DNA of 64,000 nucleotides from Ahniella sp. (GTDB taxonomy: Bacteria; Pseudomonadota; Gammaproteobacteria; Xanthomonadales; Ahniellaceae), in NCBI GenBank assembly GCA_016712105.1, contig JADJRU010000005.1, forward strand, positions 1-64,000. The letters run 5' to 3'. The translations under genes and the position numbers were made by a program. Positions 55,485 to 64,000 of the stretch are shown piece after piece. The notes beneath the pieces are model-generated. The model saw only the letters and a program-made list of their open reading frames with translations. It ran no database searches and was not told the origin of the DNA. How positions within the stretch are numbered: position 1 is the stretch's first letter; each line of letters starts with the position of its first letter.

Positions 55485-57320
55485 TCAGGGTGCGGAAGCA
55501 CGGAGCGCGATGATCACCGGATCGTGATCGGAACTGGCGAACGGATCTTCGCGGTAGCGCTTCTTTCGACTGTTGGCGTCGTATCCGGCCTGACCATACT
55601 GGAACGCGTCACTCTCATCGGCATTGATGTGCCAGATCTGTGCCGCACCCACCAATTTCGCAAACTCGGCATTACCAAGCGCGGGATCCAGACGGCCAGC
55701 GGCGCCGTTGTAGACGAAACTGTAGGCCGGTTCGCCGGTTCCTTCGGCAACCACGTCGATGTAACCCTGACTGCGCAGCAAACGGATCGGGTCTTCTTCA
55801 CCGTAGCTGTTGAGATCCCCCATGATCAGGCGCGCCGGCGGCAGGTTGCGGGTTTCATCACTGGCAAGCCAGTCGACCAGTTTGCGCGCCATCTCGGTGC
55901 GCAAGGCGTTATAACAACCCTGGCCATCGTCCTGATCCTGATTCGGCCCTTCGGCGCGGTCACAGCCGCCCTTGGACTTGAAATGGTTGCCGATCAGCGT
56001 GAATTCGATGCCCCCGGCGACGAACCCCTGTGCCACCGGAACCCGAGCCATACCCAGAAAGGGTTCCACATTCAGCATGGCCGCCGGACCCTTGGTCTGT
56101 ACCCGCGACTGCCGGTGGATCATGGCCACTTTCACGGTATCGGTGCCGACCAGATCGACGCCGGTGCGGGCGATGACATAGTCCCCTCGCTCCTTGCCCA
56201 TGGCCTTGTTCAACGCAACCGTCAATTCGTGGATCGCGGACAGTTCGCCTTCGCCATCGTTCTCGACTTCGGTCAGCACGTAGATGTCGGCAGCCATGGT
56301 GACCAACGCGGCAATGATCTTGCCGCGCTGACGCTCGAAGTCTTCCGGGGTGCGCGCACCCCGCTCGGTCGGGAACCCACCGCCCTGACCATCACCGTTG
56401 AAGAAGTTCAGCACGTTGAAAGCACTGATCTTGAGGTCTCCATCCAGCAGCGGCGCCGCCTGCGGGCGCGGCGCCTGTTCGATGCGATCAATCGCTTCGA
56501 CCAGATACATCTGGTAGCCCTCGCCGAACTGGTCCAGCACGCCATCGATGCCATGGAGCGCGGAATCCAGTCGGTAGGGATGCGCCACACTGGGTTCATC
56601 ACGAAGGAACTTCAGTCGCTTCGGGAACTCGGCTTCGCTGGCGTCACTGAGGGTGAGTCGCGTCGCCAGGTTTGCCTCGGCGTGCGTGCGCGCTTCCGGC
56701 CCCGGTGCATGCCGTTCGGTCGGCACCATGTCGCGGCCATCCATCGACACCACCAGTTCGCCGTGACTCAGCAGCCGGTCGTTTTCAACCAAGGTGGCCG
56801 GGCCGCGGATCTTGAGGCGCATGCCTTCCATCGCTTCCCAATCGGCAAGGGTGGCAGGGACGCCGGAATAAACCTGCGGCCCGAACGACTTGGGATCACC
56901 ACAACGCAACACGGCACTGACTTCGACGAGCGCAGTCTGGGTATCCGGTGCATCACCGATCTCGGCCACCCGCCCGCGCACGCGCACGGGCGCAAACCGC
57001 GGCAGGTCTTTCGGGGACTCGGTCAACCGAACGAACAAACCTTCCGAGGTGCGCGGGTTGCCGTCGTCCATACTCTGGCCGCTGGCCAGATACAGACCAC
57101 CCAGGTCCTGCGGGAAGCGGGCGCTGACGATGCCCTCGATTTCGACGAGCTTGCCGATCATCGGGCTCATCGGGCCATCACCCTGGACAGCATGAATCGG
57201 CGTCGCGGGCCGCCCGCACTGGAGCGCGGTAGTCGGATCGACCGTCAGATCCGGGCCGGTTTGGCCATTACAACCAGCCAAGGCAAGGGCCACAAGCGCA
57301 AGCAGGTATTTTTTGGACAT
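55485..57320 (-). CDS. ExeM/NucH-type extracellular endonuclease, lipoprotein
   Basis: 611-residue nuclease of the endonuclease/exonuclease/phosphatase superfamily. The signal peptide ends in lipobox LALAGC. An OB-like N-terminal region (GKLVEIEGIVSARF) precedes the catalytic domain with ISAFNVLNFFN, LTEVENDG (metal Glu), GNHFKSKGG, GDLNSYGEEDP and SSDHDPV, all intact. Related ExeM proteins degrade extracellular DNA and promote biofilm dispersal. Probably anchored at the cell surface or in the periplasm. Confidence 0.9.
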   Translation of the reverse strand: MSKKYLLALVALALAGCNGQTGPDLTVDPTTALQCGRPATPIHAVQGDGPMSPMIGKLVEIEGIVSARFPQDLGGLYLASGQSMDDGNPRTSEGLFVRLTESPKDLPRFAPVRVRGRVAEIGDAPDTQTALVEVSAVLRCGDPKSFGPQVYSGVPATLADWEAMEGMRLKIRGPATLVENDRLLSHGELVVSMDGRDMVPTERHAPGPEARTHAEANLATRLTLSDASEAEFPKRLKFLRDEPSVAHPYRLDSALHGIDGVLDQFGEGYQMYLVEAIDRIEQAPRPQAAPLLDGDLKISAFNVLNFFNGDGQGGGFPTERGARTPEDFERQRGKIIAALVTMAADIYVLTEVENDGEGELSAIHELTVALNKAMGKERGDYVIARTGVDLVGTDTVKVAMIHRQSRVQTKGPAAMLNVEPFLGMARVPVAQGFVAGGIEFTLIGNHFKSKGGCDRAEGPNQDQDDGQGCYNALRTEMARKLVDWLASDETRNLPPARLIMGDLNSYGEEDPIRLLRSQGYIDVVAEGTGEPAYSFVYNGAAGRLDPALGNAEFAKLVGAAQIWHINADESDAFQYGQAGYDANSRKKRYREDPFASSDHDPVIIALRASAP

Positions 57321-57434
57321 GTCATGCCGGCACGAGGCCGTGTCGCTGGAAATGGACCGGCATGATTGGAACCGGCGCCGGTCCTGTCAAGCACGGCCTG
57401 ACCTGGACCCGGAACTGCCCGCAATACCGCCGGT

Positions 57435-58981
57435 TTAGAACAAGGGCAAAGTGGGGGACGCGAACTCGCCGATATTCGGGAACACGCTCGCCAGATCGCC
57501 CGGCGGCACACCGAACCATTGCGCCAGCGTCGCGGCATACTGATCGCTGGACGTGGTCGGAATGAACTGACCCCGATCCAGCGAATCAACGCCATTGAGC
57601 CGGATATCCGGTGCCGTGCCGACCAGTTTGCCGCCCTGCACCGCGCCGCCCGCGACGAACTGCACCCCACCCCAGGCATGATCGGAACCATTGCCGTTGG
57701 AATTGAGCGTGCGCGCGAATTCACTTTGCGAGAACAACGTGACTTCGTTCTGGATGCCGAGGTCGGACATGGCCTGATAGAACCACGCAACCGCCTGATT
57801 GATACGCGCCATGAGGCGCGGCTGGTTCGCTTCCGCCATCTGCAGGTCATGGGTATCGAAGCCACCCAGACGCACATAGAAGATCTGCCGTTCATGACCA
57901 ATACCGGCGCCGGAATTCGACTTGGAGATCCGGATCATGCGGGCGACCATCCGCAACTGGTCGAGCAATGAATTCGACGAGGTGAAGTTCGTGCCGTTGT
58001 AGTTGTAGGTGACCTGCGCAGCCGTATTGTTCGCGGCGGTCTGCTGATACGGCGTGCTGATCGAACCGTTTGCGCCGGTCAGGCCGGCAGTGATCGTCAC
58101 CCCGAGGTCCATGGAACGACGCAGGATATCGCGGTATTCCTTCTGGAACGGTTGTGTGTACGCGACATCGTCCAGCAGTTGCTGCAGGCGGGCATTTCGC
58201 TGGGCGCCAGCGTTCGAGCCACCGCTGTAATTGGACAGCGCCGCGGCACCATTCGTCGACATCTGGTACGGAAACACGCCCGGTCCAATCTGGAAACGGT
58301 TGCTGCCGGCCAGCGAAATGCAGGGCGCCAACGCACTCAGCTGGTTGCCGTCATCCACGCGCGACGCCACCTCACCGCCCCAGCCGAACTGGGCCGACGA
58401 CGTGTTCGAAGAGGGCAAGCCCCACAGCGTTTCCTGGTCGTTGTGCGAATAGAGCTGCGGCGGCCGCACTTTGTACGGTTGATGTATTCGGTCTTCGTCA
58501 TCGGCTCAACCAGCGTGCCGATGTTCGGCAGGATCGCGATCCGCCCCTGGTTGAACAAGGTGGCCATGCCGTTCTGGGTCGTCGACGAACCACCTTGCGG
58601 CGTGAACGTGTAATTGCCCATGTACGGATACAGACCCCAGCTGCCGGCCGGTTGGCCCTGCGGGTTGATCGGCACCAACTGGTTGAAGTCGAGTGCCAGA
58701 CCCGCCGTGTTGGTCGTGGCATTGAACACCCCGCCACGCGCCAACCGGTACGTGTCGTATCGAGAGTTCGCTGCGGTGGAATCCCGCGGCACCAGGAAGT
58801 TCCAGGTATCACTGCCACCAGCCAGATACAGACAGACCAGCGCCTTGTAGTTGCCGAAGGCCTTGCCGCGGGCGGCGAGCAGGTTGGCAGCCAGGCCCAG
58901 TTGCGGAACAAACGCTGCGGCGGCCCCGGACGACAGGGCGAGCGCCGAGCTGCGCAGAAAATCGCGACGGTTACGGATCAT
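57435..58981 (-). pseudogene. DUF1501 family protein with Tat signal, one frameshift
   Basis: About 515-residue protein of the DUF1501 (sulfatase/alkaline-phosphatase-like) family. The N-terminus is a twin-arginine signal (NRRDFLRSSALALS) with GGAG before ATG 58981. The frame changes at 58469-58472 in a TTT run: TEYIN on one side, RPPQLYSHNDQETLWG on the other; a single-base correction joins them. Characteristic pieces are YLAGGSDTWNFLVP and the C-terminal SEFARTLNSNGNGSDHAWGG. It is 14 bp after the DUF1800 gene; the two families almost always occur together, and the partnership implies a common export or assembly role that is not known. Confidence 0.85.
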
Positions 58982-58995
58982 GGTCGGCTCCTCGC

Positions 58996-60834
58996 TCAAC
59001 GCTGCACAGCAAATTCAGGGGAAATGGCAATGAAGTGCGCGACATCGAGCACTTTCTGGTTCGGACTGAGGGTCACCAGATCGAAGCGCAGCATGTTGTC
59101 CAGCACCGTCCGCAGATGCGGCGACATGGTTCCGTACAGCAAGCGGGTATTCATGGCATCGAGCAGCTGGCCACGGGCCACTGCGTTGTCGGAAGTGGCC
59201 GCTAGGGCCGACAGGTTGGCAAAACTCAGATAAGCGGTGGTGGTCGGCAACGTGGAGGCGCCGGAGCCCGAGGTGTAGCCGGCGAAGATGCGGTTCCACA
59301 TCTCGGTGCCGGCAGTGATCAGCGTGGTTTCGTTCGCGATCTGGAATTCAGGCGAGAACAGGTTCGCGGCGGCAACGGCGCCGGGCTGTTTGTAGTCTGG
59401 CTCGTAGAAGTTGAACACCGTCGGCGCGCCGAGCGGACGCTGCAGTAACGGTGTCTGCGGGCTGCGGATGCCCATCTGGATTTCACCCTGGGCCGTGGCC
59501 GCCGGTGCGGTGACACCAAGCGCGCGCCAAACCGCCGTGAGTTTCAGCAGCGGCTCGCGAACTTTCCCGTAACCGGCCGCAGGATCGACCGGCGCAATCC
59601 GTGCTTCTTCGTCGAGCAGGATGGCCTTCGCGACCGCCGCGAGATCACCGCGGACACCACTGCCGTTGTTCTCGAACACCGTGGCCACACGCTGGATGTA
59701 GGCCGGCGACGGGTTGCTGGTCACCAGGCGCTGGATCAGCTGGCGGCTGACAAACGGTGCCACATTCGGATGGTTGAACAGCACGTCCAGCGTGTTTTCG
59801 AGCTGGTTCTGGCAGTAATTCCGGCAGGTGTTCTGCACGTTCACGTCGGCTGGTGTGCCGGTGTTGTCAGAGCCGACAGGGTTGCCGTTGAGCGTGCCGC
59901 AGGTCACGCCCGCCGCCGGCAACTGGATGGCGTTGTCGAACAATGTCTTGGCGCCGTCATCCATGAACGCCGGGAAGCAGGCCATCGGCTGGTATCCGTT
60001 CGGCGCGGCATTCGTGCCCGTGGTCAGACCGCGATAGGTGTCGCAGGTTGTCTGCGACGCGGCACACGCGTAGGACCAACCGGTGAAGACACGCGCCAAT
60101 TGGGTGATGTCTTCCTGCCGGTAAGTCGGCAGCGGGTTATTGCCGACATCGAGGATCGGCGAAAAATCGAGGTTGCGTTCAACCAGACCGATCGTGAACA
60201 GCTGCATGATTTCGCGGGCGTAGTTTTCGTCCGGCTGGATCGACCCCGATGGATTGGACTTGCGGTTGCGGAAATGAGTCAGATACCGACCCATCATCGG
60301 CGAGCGCGTGACTTCCTCCAGCAATTGGCGATAGTTGCCGAGGCTGTTTCGGGCCAGGATGTCCCAGTACTCGGCCGTGCCGAGATGGTCGCCGGAGAGC
60401 GTGTCGACCTGATCGGAGATGACGAGGATTTGCGACAGCGCAAAGGCCATTCGCTGCCGCAACTGGTCGTTGCCGAGCGCCGCCGTGTGAAACCAGCGAT
60501 CGATCCGCTGATTCTGGCCGAGGCTGACACCGGCCGCGCCGAGCGTATCGAGGTGCGTCCGCGAGGAGGTCACCGGTATTGCCTGCTGCTGCGCAAACCA
60601 GTTGGCAAAACCCTGCCCCCGGAGGCTACTCATACTGCCGGGATTCGGCCCGAAGGTTGCCTGAGTCAGGAAGCGCGCGGCCTCAGAGTCGCTCTCCGGG
60701 GACGTGAACCGATCCTCGAAATTGGCACCGTTGCCGCCGAAGATCACTTCTTGCGCGCGGACGGAGGCCGACAGGGCAAGGCCGCCGAGCGTCAGCCCGG
60801 CCAGAAACAGGAATTGGAACGGGCGAACGGACAC
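58996..60834 (-). CDS. DUF1800 family protein
   Basis: 612-residue exported protein of the DUF1800 family. Typical motifs are RFLTQATFGP near the N-terminus, ENYAREIMQLFTIGL, RVFTGWSY and GAPTVFNFYEPDY. The signal peptide is opened by GTG 60834, with GGAG 6 nt before it; the long upstream frame (to 61218) overlaps another gene and is not used. Forms an operon with the downstream DUF1501 gene. Confidence 0.88.
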   Translation of the reverse strand: MSVRPFQFLFLAGLTLGGLALSASVRAQEVIFGGNGANFEDRFTSPESDSEAARFLTQATFGPNPGSMSSLRGQGFANWFAQQQAIPVTSSRTHLDTLGAAGVSLGQNQRIDRWFHTAALGNDQLRQRMAFALSQILVISDQVDTLSGDHLGTAEYWDILARNSLGNYRQLLEEVTRSPMMGRYLTHFRNRKSNPSGSIQPDENYAREIMQLFTIGLVERNLDFSPILDVGNNPLPTYRQEDITQLARVFTGWSYACAASQTTCDTYRGLTTGTNAAPNGYQPMACFPAFMDDGAKTLFDNAIQLPAAGVTCGTLNGNPVGSDNTGTPADVNVQNTCRNYCQNQLENTLDVLFNHPNVAPFVSRQLIQRLVTSNPSPAYIQRVATVFENNGSGVRGDLAAVAKAILLDEEARIAPVDPAAGYGKVREPLLKLTAVWRALGVTAPAATAQGEIQMGIRSPQTPLLQRPLGAPTVFNFYEPDYKQPGAVAAANLFSPEFQIANETTLITAGTEMWNRIFAGYTSGSGASTLPTTTAYLSFANLSALAATSDNAVARGQLLDAMNTRLLYGTMSPHLRTVLDNMLRFDLVTLSPNQKVLDVAHFIAISPEFAVQR

Positions 60835-60898
60835 GGGCGACTCCGTGGGAACCTGAGGGTCCGCCAAGAGTAATGCTTCGGCGTTGCTACAAGTGTGA

Positions 60899-61345
60899 TC
60901 AGACCCGCGATTCCTGGCCGATCTCGGCTCGCCCTGCCCGCCACCAGCCGACGCCGACCGCCAGAAGCAAGGCCAAAGCCATGGCCCACAGTTCCAGTGC
61001 CGAGCAGCGCAGCCAAGCCAGATCCAGCAGCATCGGCACACCGAGCTCGGCCAGGGACTCCCGGAAATCCACGCCCAGCAGGCGTGACACCGCCGTGGCG
61101 CTGGCGAGCGCATGGGCATAGGCCATCCCCGCCAGACTGCACAGGCCACAGCCCAGCGCGATGACCAAACGCCCGAAACCGGCCAGATACACGGCACAAG
61201 GCCATGCCAGCAGGCCAAAGGCCAACGCGAACCAGGGCAGCTCGGAACGGGTGATCTGCATCAGGACCGACCAGAGTCCGCCCAGGCACAAGGGGATCAT
61301 CAGGGCGGCGAGCCAGCCCATACTTTTCAGGAACCAGGATTTCAT
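60899..61345 (-). CDS. Membrane protein, unknown
   Basis: 148-residue protein with about four hydrophobic helices and no recognised family. ATG 61345 has only a weak ribosome site. It lies 64 bp upstream of the DUF1800 gene on the same strand. Confidence 0.55.
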   Translation of the reverse strand: MKSWFLKSMGWLAALMIPLCLGGLWSVLMQITRSELPWFALAFGLLAWPCAVYLAGFGRLVIALGCGLCSLAGMAYAHALASATAVSRLLGVDFRESLAELGVPMLLDLAWLRCSALELWAMALALLLAVGVGWWRAGRAEIGQESRV

Positions 61346-61380
61346 CGGCGGATTGTGACACCCGACCAGGGTGCTGTCCC

Positions 61381-61466
61381 GCCCCCCCCCCGCCCCCGGG
61401 AGTTTTTTTTCCCCTAAGCCGTGGGGGGCGGGGCCGCGGGGGGGGCCGGGGCGGGGGGGGGTCGCC
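61381..61466. repeat. Poly-C / poly-G tract, probable assembly artefact
   Basis: About 85 nt consisting of C runs, a T8 run and G runs, between divergent genes; same type as the tracts at 1.2, 23.3 and 36.75 kb. Confidence 0.75.
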
Positions 61467-61545
61467 CCCTCAACATCTTGACACCGAATGAAGAAATGTG
61501 CCCGCGCGTTTTTTTCCGTTGAATCAGCCCGCTACACTCGGCCTC

Positions 61546-62484
61546 GTGAAAAAAGTCCCGCAACCCGATCCCCACACCACCCAGCGACTGCGCGTTGTCG
61601 CGGGCGAACCCAACATGCGACCGGGTGCCCGGCTGGTGGTGATTCACGGCGCCAACCTCGGCAAGACGGTGGAATTGATCGACAAACCGGTGACGATCGG
61701 ACGCGCGCCGGTCTGCAGCATGCAGATCGAGCACCGAAGCGTGTCGCGACTGCACTGCGAGGTATGGCCCGAGGGCGAACGCTTTTTTGTCCGTGATCTG
61801 GGTTCGACCAATTCGACCATGATCAACGATGGACCGATCGAACTGTCCGAACTCAAGGATGGCGATCAGATCAAGATCGGCGAAATCGTCATCAAGTTCC
61901 TGCGCCGCGAAAGCCTGGAAGACCGTTACCTGCAGGCCATGGTCGAACTGGCGACCGTCGATTCCCTGACCCAACTGCCCAATCGTCGCGTCTGGCGCGA
62001 AGCGCTGGAAACGGAGGTCTCCCGGGCAGCCCAAGGGGTACCCCTGGCCCTGGCGTTCGTCGACCTCGACCATTTCAAGCGGATCAATGACGAACTGGGG
62101 CACCTTGCGGGTGATGAAGTATTGAAGGCTGTTGCCCAGGAAATCCGCCAGACGGTGCGGGTCGGCCAAGTGGCCGGCAGACTGGGCGGCGAAGAGTTTG
62201 CCGTTCTGTTGCCGAACATGCCCCTGGCGTCCGCCGTACGATTTGCCGAAACCCTGCGCGCGGGGGTTGAAGGCCTGCGCGTGAGCCTGGCAACCGGCGT
62301 TCGACGGATCACCACCAGTGTCGGGGTGGTGCAGTGGCAACCGGGGATGCAAACCAGTGCCGACTTCATGCGCGCGGCCGATGCCGAATTGTTCCGCGCC
62401 AAGGCCGAAGGCCGCAACAAGGTGTGTTATCCGGGCTCCAGCGCCATGTTGGCCGAGCAAACCGACCCCAAGCCTCGCAGCTGA
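61546..62484 (+). CDS. FHA-GGDEF diguanylate cyclase
   Basis: 312-residue protein. An N-terminal FHA domain (TIGRAPVCSMQIEHRSVSRL; phosphothreonine recognition) is joined to a GGDEF domain with the active-site variant GGEEF (214-218) and DLDHFKRIND, both intact. No inhibitory RxxD precedes it. FHA coupling suggests regulation by a Ser/Thr kinase, and one is encoded at 14.1 kb. GTG 61546 is preferred over the upstream ATG 61498, which lies too close to the low-complexity tract. The PAS sensor gene follows 5 bp later. Confidence 0.88.
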   Translation: MKKVPQPDPHTTQRLRVVAGEPNMRPGARLVVIHGANLGKTVELIDKPVTIGRAPVCSMQIEHRSVSRLHCEVWPEGERFFVRDLGSTNSTMINDGPIELSELKDGDQIKIGEIVIKFLRRESLEDRYLQAMVELATVDSLTQLPNRRVWREALETEVSRAAQGVPLALAFVDLDHFKRINDELGHLAGDEVLKAVAQEIRQTVRVGQVAGRLGGEEFAVLLPNMPLASAVRFAETLRAGVEGLRVSLATGVRRITTSVGVVQWQPGMQTSADFMRAADAELFRAKAEGRNKVCYPGSSAMLAEQTDPKPRS

Positions 62485-62489
62485 TCGGC

Positions 62490-64000
62490 ATGAGCGACAC
62501 CACCGAGGTGCCCGTGTTTGTACTTGGCCAGGGCGCCGAGGCTCGCTGCGCGGAACTCGGGCTGACGGCTCTGAAGATCGATCCGGAGCAACCGGAGGTC
62601 CCACCCGGCGGCGTCTACCTGTTCGACATCGATACCTGGATCGCCCTGGCGTCGTTGCGCCGGCGTTTCCGCCTCGATCGGCATGCCGTGATCGTGTTCG
62701 CCACTGAAAGTGGCCACGCCCGCTGTGCCGACCTGGCCCAGGCGATCGACGGCGTTTGCCCGCATCTGGTCACGCCGATGTGTTCGCCGGAATGGATCCG
62801 CGCCCTGGTGGCCGGTCAACAGCGTTATTGCCGTGAAGTGCTGCACGTCGGCGAATCCATCGATCTGCTGCGACTCAAGAATGCCGTCAGCCTAGGCCGA
62901 CTGAACGCCTGGGCGATCAATCTCGAGACCGGCGAACATTTGCCCGGCAATCTCGACGAAGAATTGTTCGGGGAACCGATCCACAACGCTGCCGACATGT
63001 TGCGCGGCATGGCAGCCGAAGATGCCTGGATCATCGATGCGATCGAAAATCTCGGTCGAGGCAGCAAACATGGCGACTCCATGTCGCATGAGTTCCGCCG
63101 GATCGACCGGACCGGCCTGGAACGCTGGTATGCCACCCATGCGAGCTGCCATCAGGATCCGGAACGGCACAGTCGCGGCGTGATCGGCGTCACCTACGAG
63201 ATCAGTGACCGCAAGCGCGCAGAGTTGACTGCCGAGCGTCATGCCGGCCAGTTGTCGACGACCCTCCGTGCTGCCGGCATGGTGAGCTGGGAGTACGACG
63301 CCCTGACCAATCGGCGACATTCGGTCGGCGACGATTTTGCCTTGTTCGGTTGCTCGCCCACTTCGCTTGAGGAAGTGGAAGCATTGGTGCTGCCGGAGGA
63401 CCGCCACGGCGACCGCTTCCTGGCGTACCGTCAGGCACTCGTCAACGGCGAGGCGTTCATGATGGAGTTCCGCGTGCGCCGCGCCGACGGCAGCGTGCGC
63501 TGGCTGCAGACCCGCGGTCGCCCGGAACTGGCCGCGGACGGGACGCTCTTGCGCGCTACCGGCATCGCGTTCGACATTACCGAACGCAAGCAGATTGAAA
63601 TGCGACTGGCCGAAACCGAAGCCTGGTTGCGCCGGGCGCTGAACGCCGGCCGGATGGTTGCCTGGGAATGGAACCTGCGCGAACGGACACGACGGATTTT
63701 CGGCCAGCACGACACCACGCTCGGCCCGGAATCGGGCGGCACGAGCGATCCTCGGGCCGCCCTGCATCCGACCGACCGAGAACGCGACGAGCACCTGTTC
63801 GATGCTGCCGTGGCGCACGGCCAGGACTACGCAAACGAATTCCGCGTCGTCGCCGATGACGGCTCGGTTCGCTGGCTGCGCTCGGTCGGTTCGCCATCCG
63901 CTCGCGATGCCGAAGGGGTCATCAGCATGACCGGCCTCGCCTGGGACATTTCCGACCGCAAGGAAATGGAACTGACGCTGCGCGAGACCGAAAACCGACT
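62490..64000 (+). CDS. Multi-PAS sensor protein, 5' part
   Basis: At least 503 residues; the gene runs off the right edge without a stop. A response-regulator-like N-terminus without clear phosphorylation residues (about 1-125) is followed by at least three PAS/PAC units, each ending in a DRK/ERK helix: ISDRKRAEL, ITERKQIEM and ISDRKEMEL. The PAC strands FRVRRADGSVRWLQTRG and FRVVADDGSVRWLRSVG are clear. The output domain (kinase or GGDEF/EAL) lies outside the window. Probably co-transcribed with the FHA-GGDEF gene, whose stop is 5 bp upstream. Confidence 0.85.
   Translation, partial: MSDTTEVPVFVLGQGAEARCAELGLTALKIDPEQPEVPPGGVYLFDIDTWIALASLRRRFRLDRHAVIVFATESGHARCADLAQAIDGVCPHLVTPMCSPEWIRALVAGQQRYCREVLHVGESIDLLRLKNAVSLGRLNAWAINLETGEHLPGNLDEELFGEPIHNAADMLRGMAAEDAWIIDAIENLGRGSKHGDSMSHEFRRIDRTGLERWYATHASCHQDPERHSRGVIGVTYEISDRKRAELTAERHAGQLSTTLRAAGMVSWEYDALTNRRHSVGDDFALFGCSPTSLEEVEALVLPEDRHGDRFLAYRQALVNGEAFMMEFRVRRADGSVRWLQTRGRPELAADGTLLRATGIAFDITERKQIEMRLAETEAWLRRALNAGRMVAWEWNLRERTRRIFGQHDTTLGPESGGTSDPRAALHPTDRERDEHLFDAAVAHGQDYANEFRVVADDGSVRWLRSVGSPSARDAEGVISMTGLAWDISDRKEMELTLRETENR

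Overview
The window looks like a chromosomal segment of a high-GC gammaproteobacterium, most likely Xanthomonadales/Lysobacterales (Rhodanobacteraceae-like). This is inferred from a mraZ-rsmH cluster start, a fis-purH pair, RpoS, a PsrA-like fatty-acid regulator, an M72-type metalloprotease, HemJ, DUF1800/DUF1501 proteins and many signalling proteins. I saw no phage, insertion sequence, CRISPR array or plasmid functions. The sequence behaves like a draft assembly: four G/C-only or poly-G tracts sit between genes, and at least nine otherwise well-formed genes carry frameshifts.

Layout. 0-1.1 kb: start of the division/cell-wall cluster (rsmH, mraZ) with its promoter, on the minus strand. 1.4-11.6 kb: M3 peptidase lipoprotein, a DUF3667 membrane protein, rpoS, a beta-oxidation operon (PsrA-like TetR regulator, FadN-type enzyme, thiolase) with a promoter/operator, then purH and fis. 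11.8-17.8 kb: a VWA protein with three C-terminal repeats, divergent from an ECF sigma factor translationally coupled to a Ser/Thr kinase, then DUF4126 and HemJ. 18-23.2 kb: a degenerate Hpt-REC-REC-GGDEF-EAL protein beside a hybrid histidine kinase. 23.4-27.1 kb: rppH, tRNA-Met(CAT) and small stress or hypothetical genes. 27.2-34.9 kb: mostly exported proteins (PQQ-like propeller, BNR/VPS10-like propeller, beta-helix, M72 protease) plus a SET-domain protein. 34.9-39.3 kb: an XRE/MmyB regulator with a 21-bp palindrome facing two small membrane genes, and a badly frameshifted Calx-beta/DUF11 surface protein. 39.6-42.4 kb: an intact GAF-GAF-GGDEF-EAL enzyme. 43.8-48.5 kb: a three-gene overlapping operon for a 2-oxoacid:ferredoxin oxidoreductase with a GltD-like flavoprotein. 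48.7-53.8 kb: sppA, a frameshifted MATE transporter, a second DUF3667 protein and a DUF4286 protein. 53.8-61.3 kb: secreted proteins, an ExeM-like nuclease and a DUF1800/DUF1501 pair. 61.5-64 kb: a FHA-GGDEF protein and a multi-PAS sensor that runs off the end.

Themes. (1) Cyclic-di-GMP and phosphorelay signalling is dense: two plausible GGDEF enzymes, one degenerate GGDEF-EAL receptor candidate, a hybrid kinase and a PAS sensor. (2) Exported proteins are numerous, and three unrelated ones end in the same short F-x-[N/D]-[G/S]-F-E tail. (3) Fatty-acid oxidation is arranged as a self-contained regulon. (4) Dispersed hairpin repeats (REP/BIME-like) lie between genes at 23.4, 33.1-33.3 and 52.1 kb.
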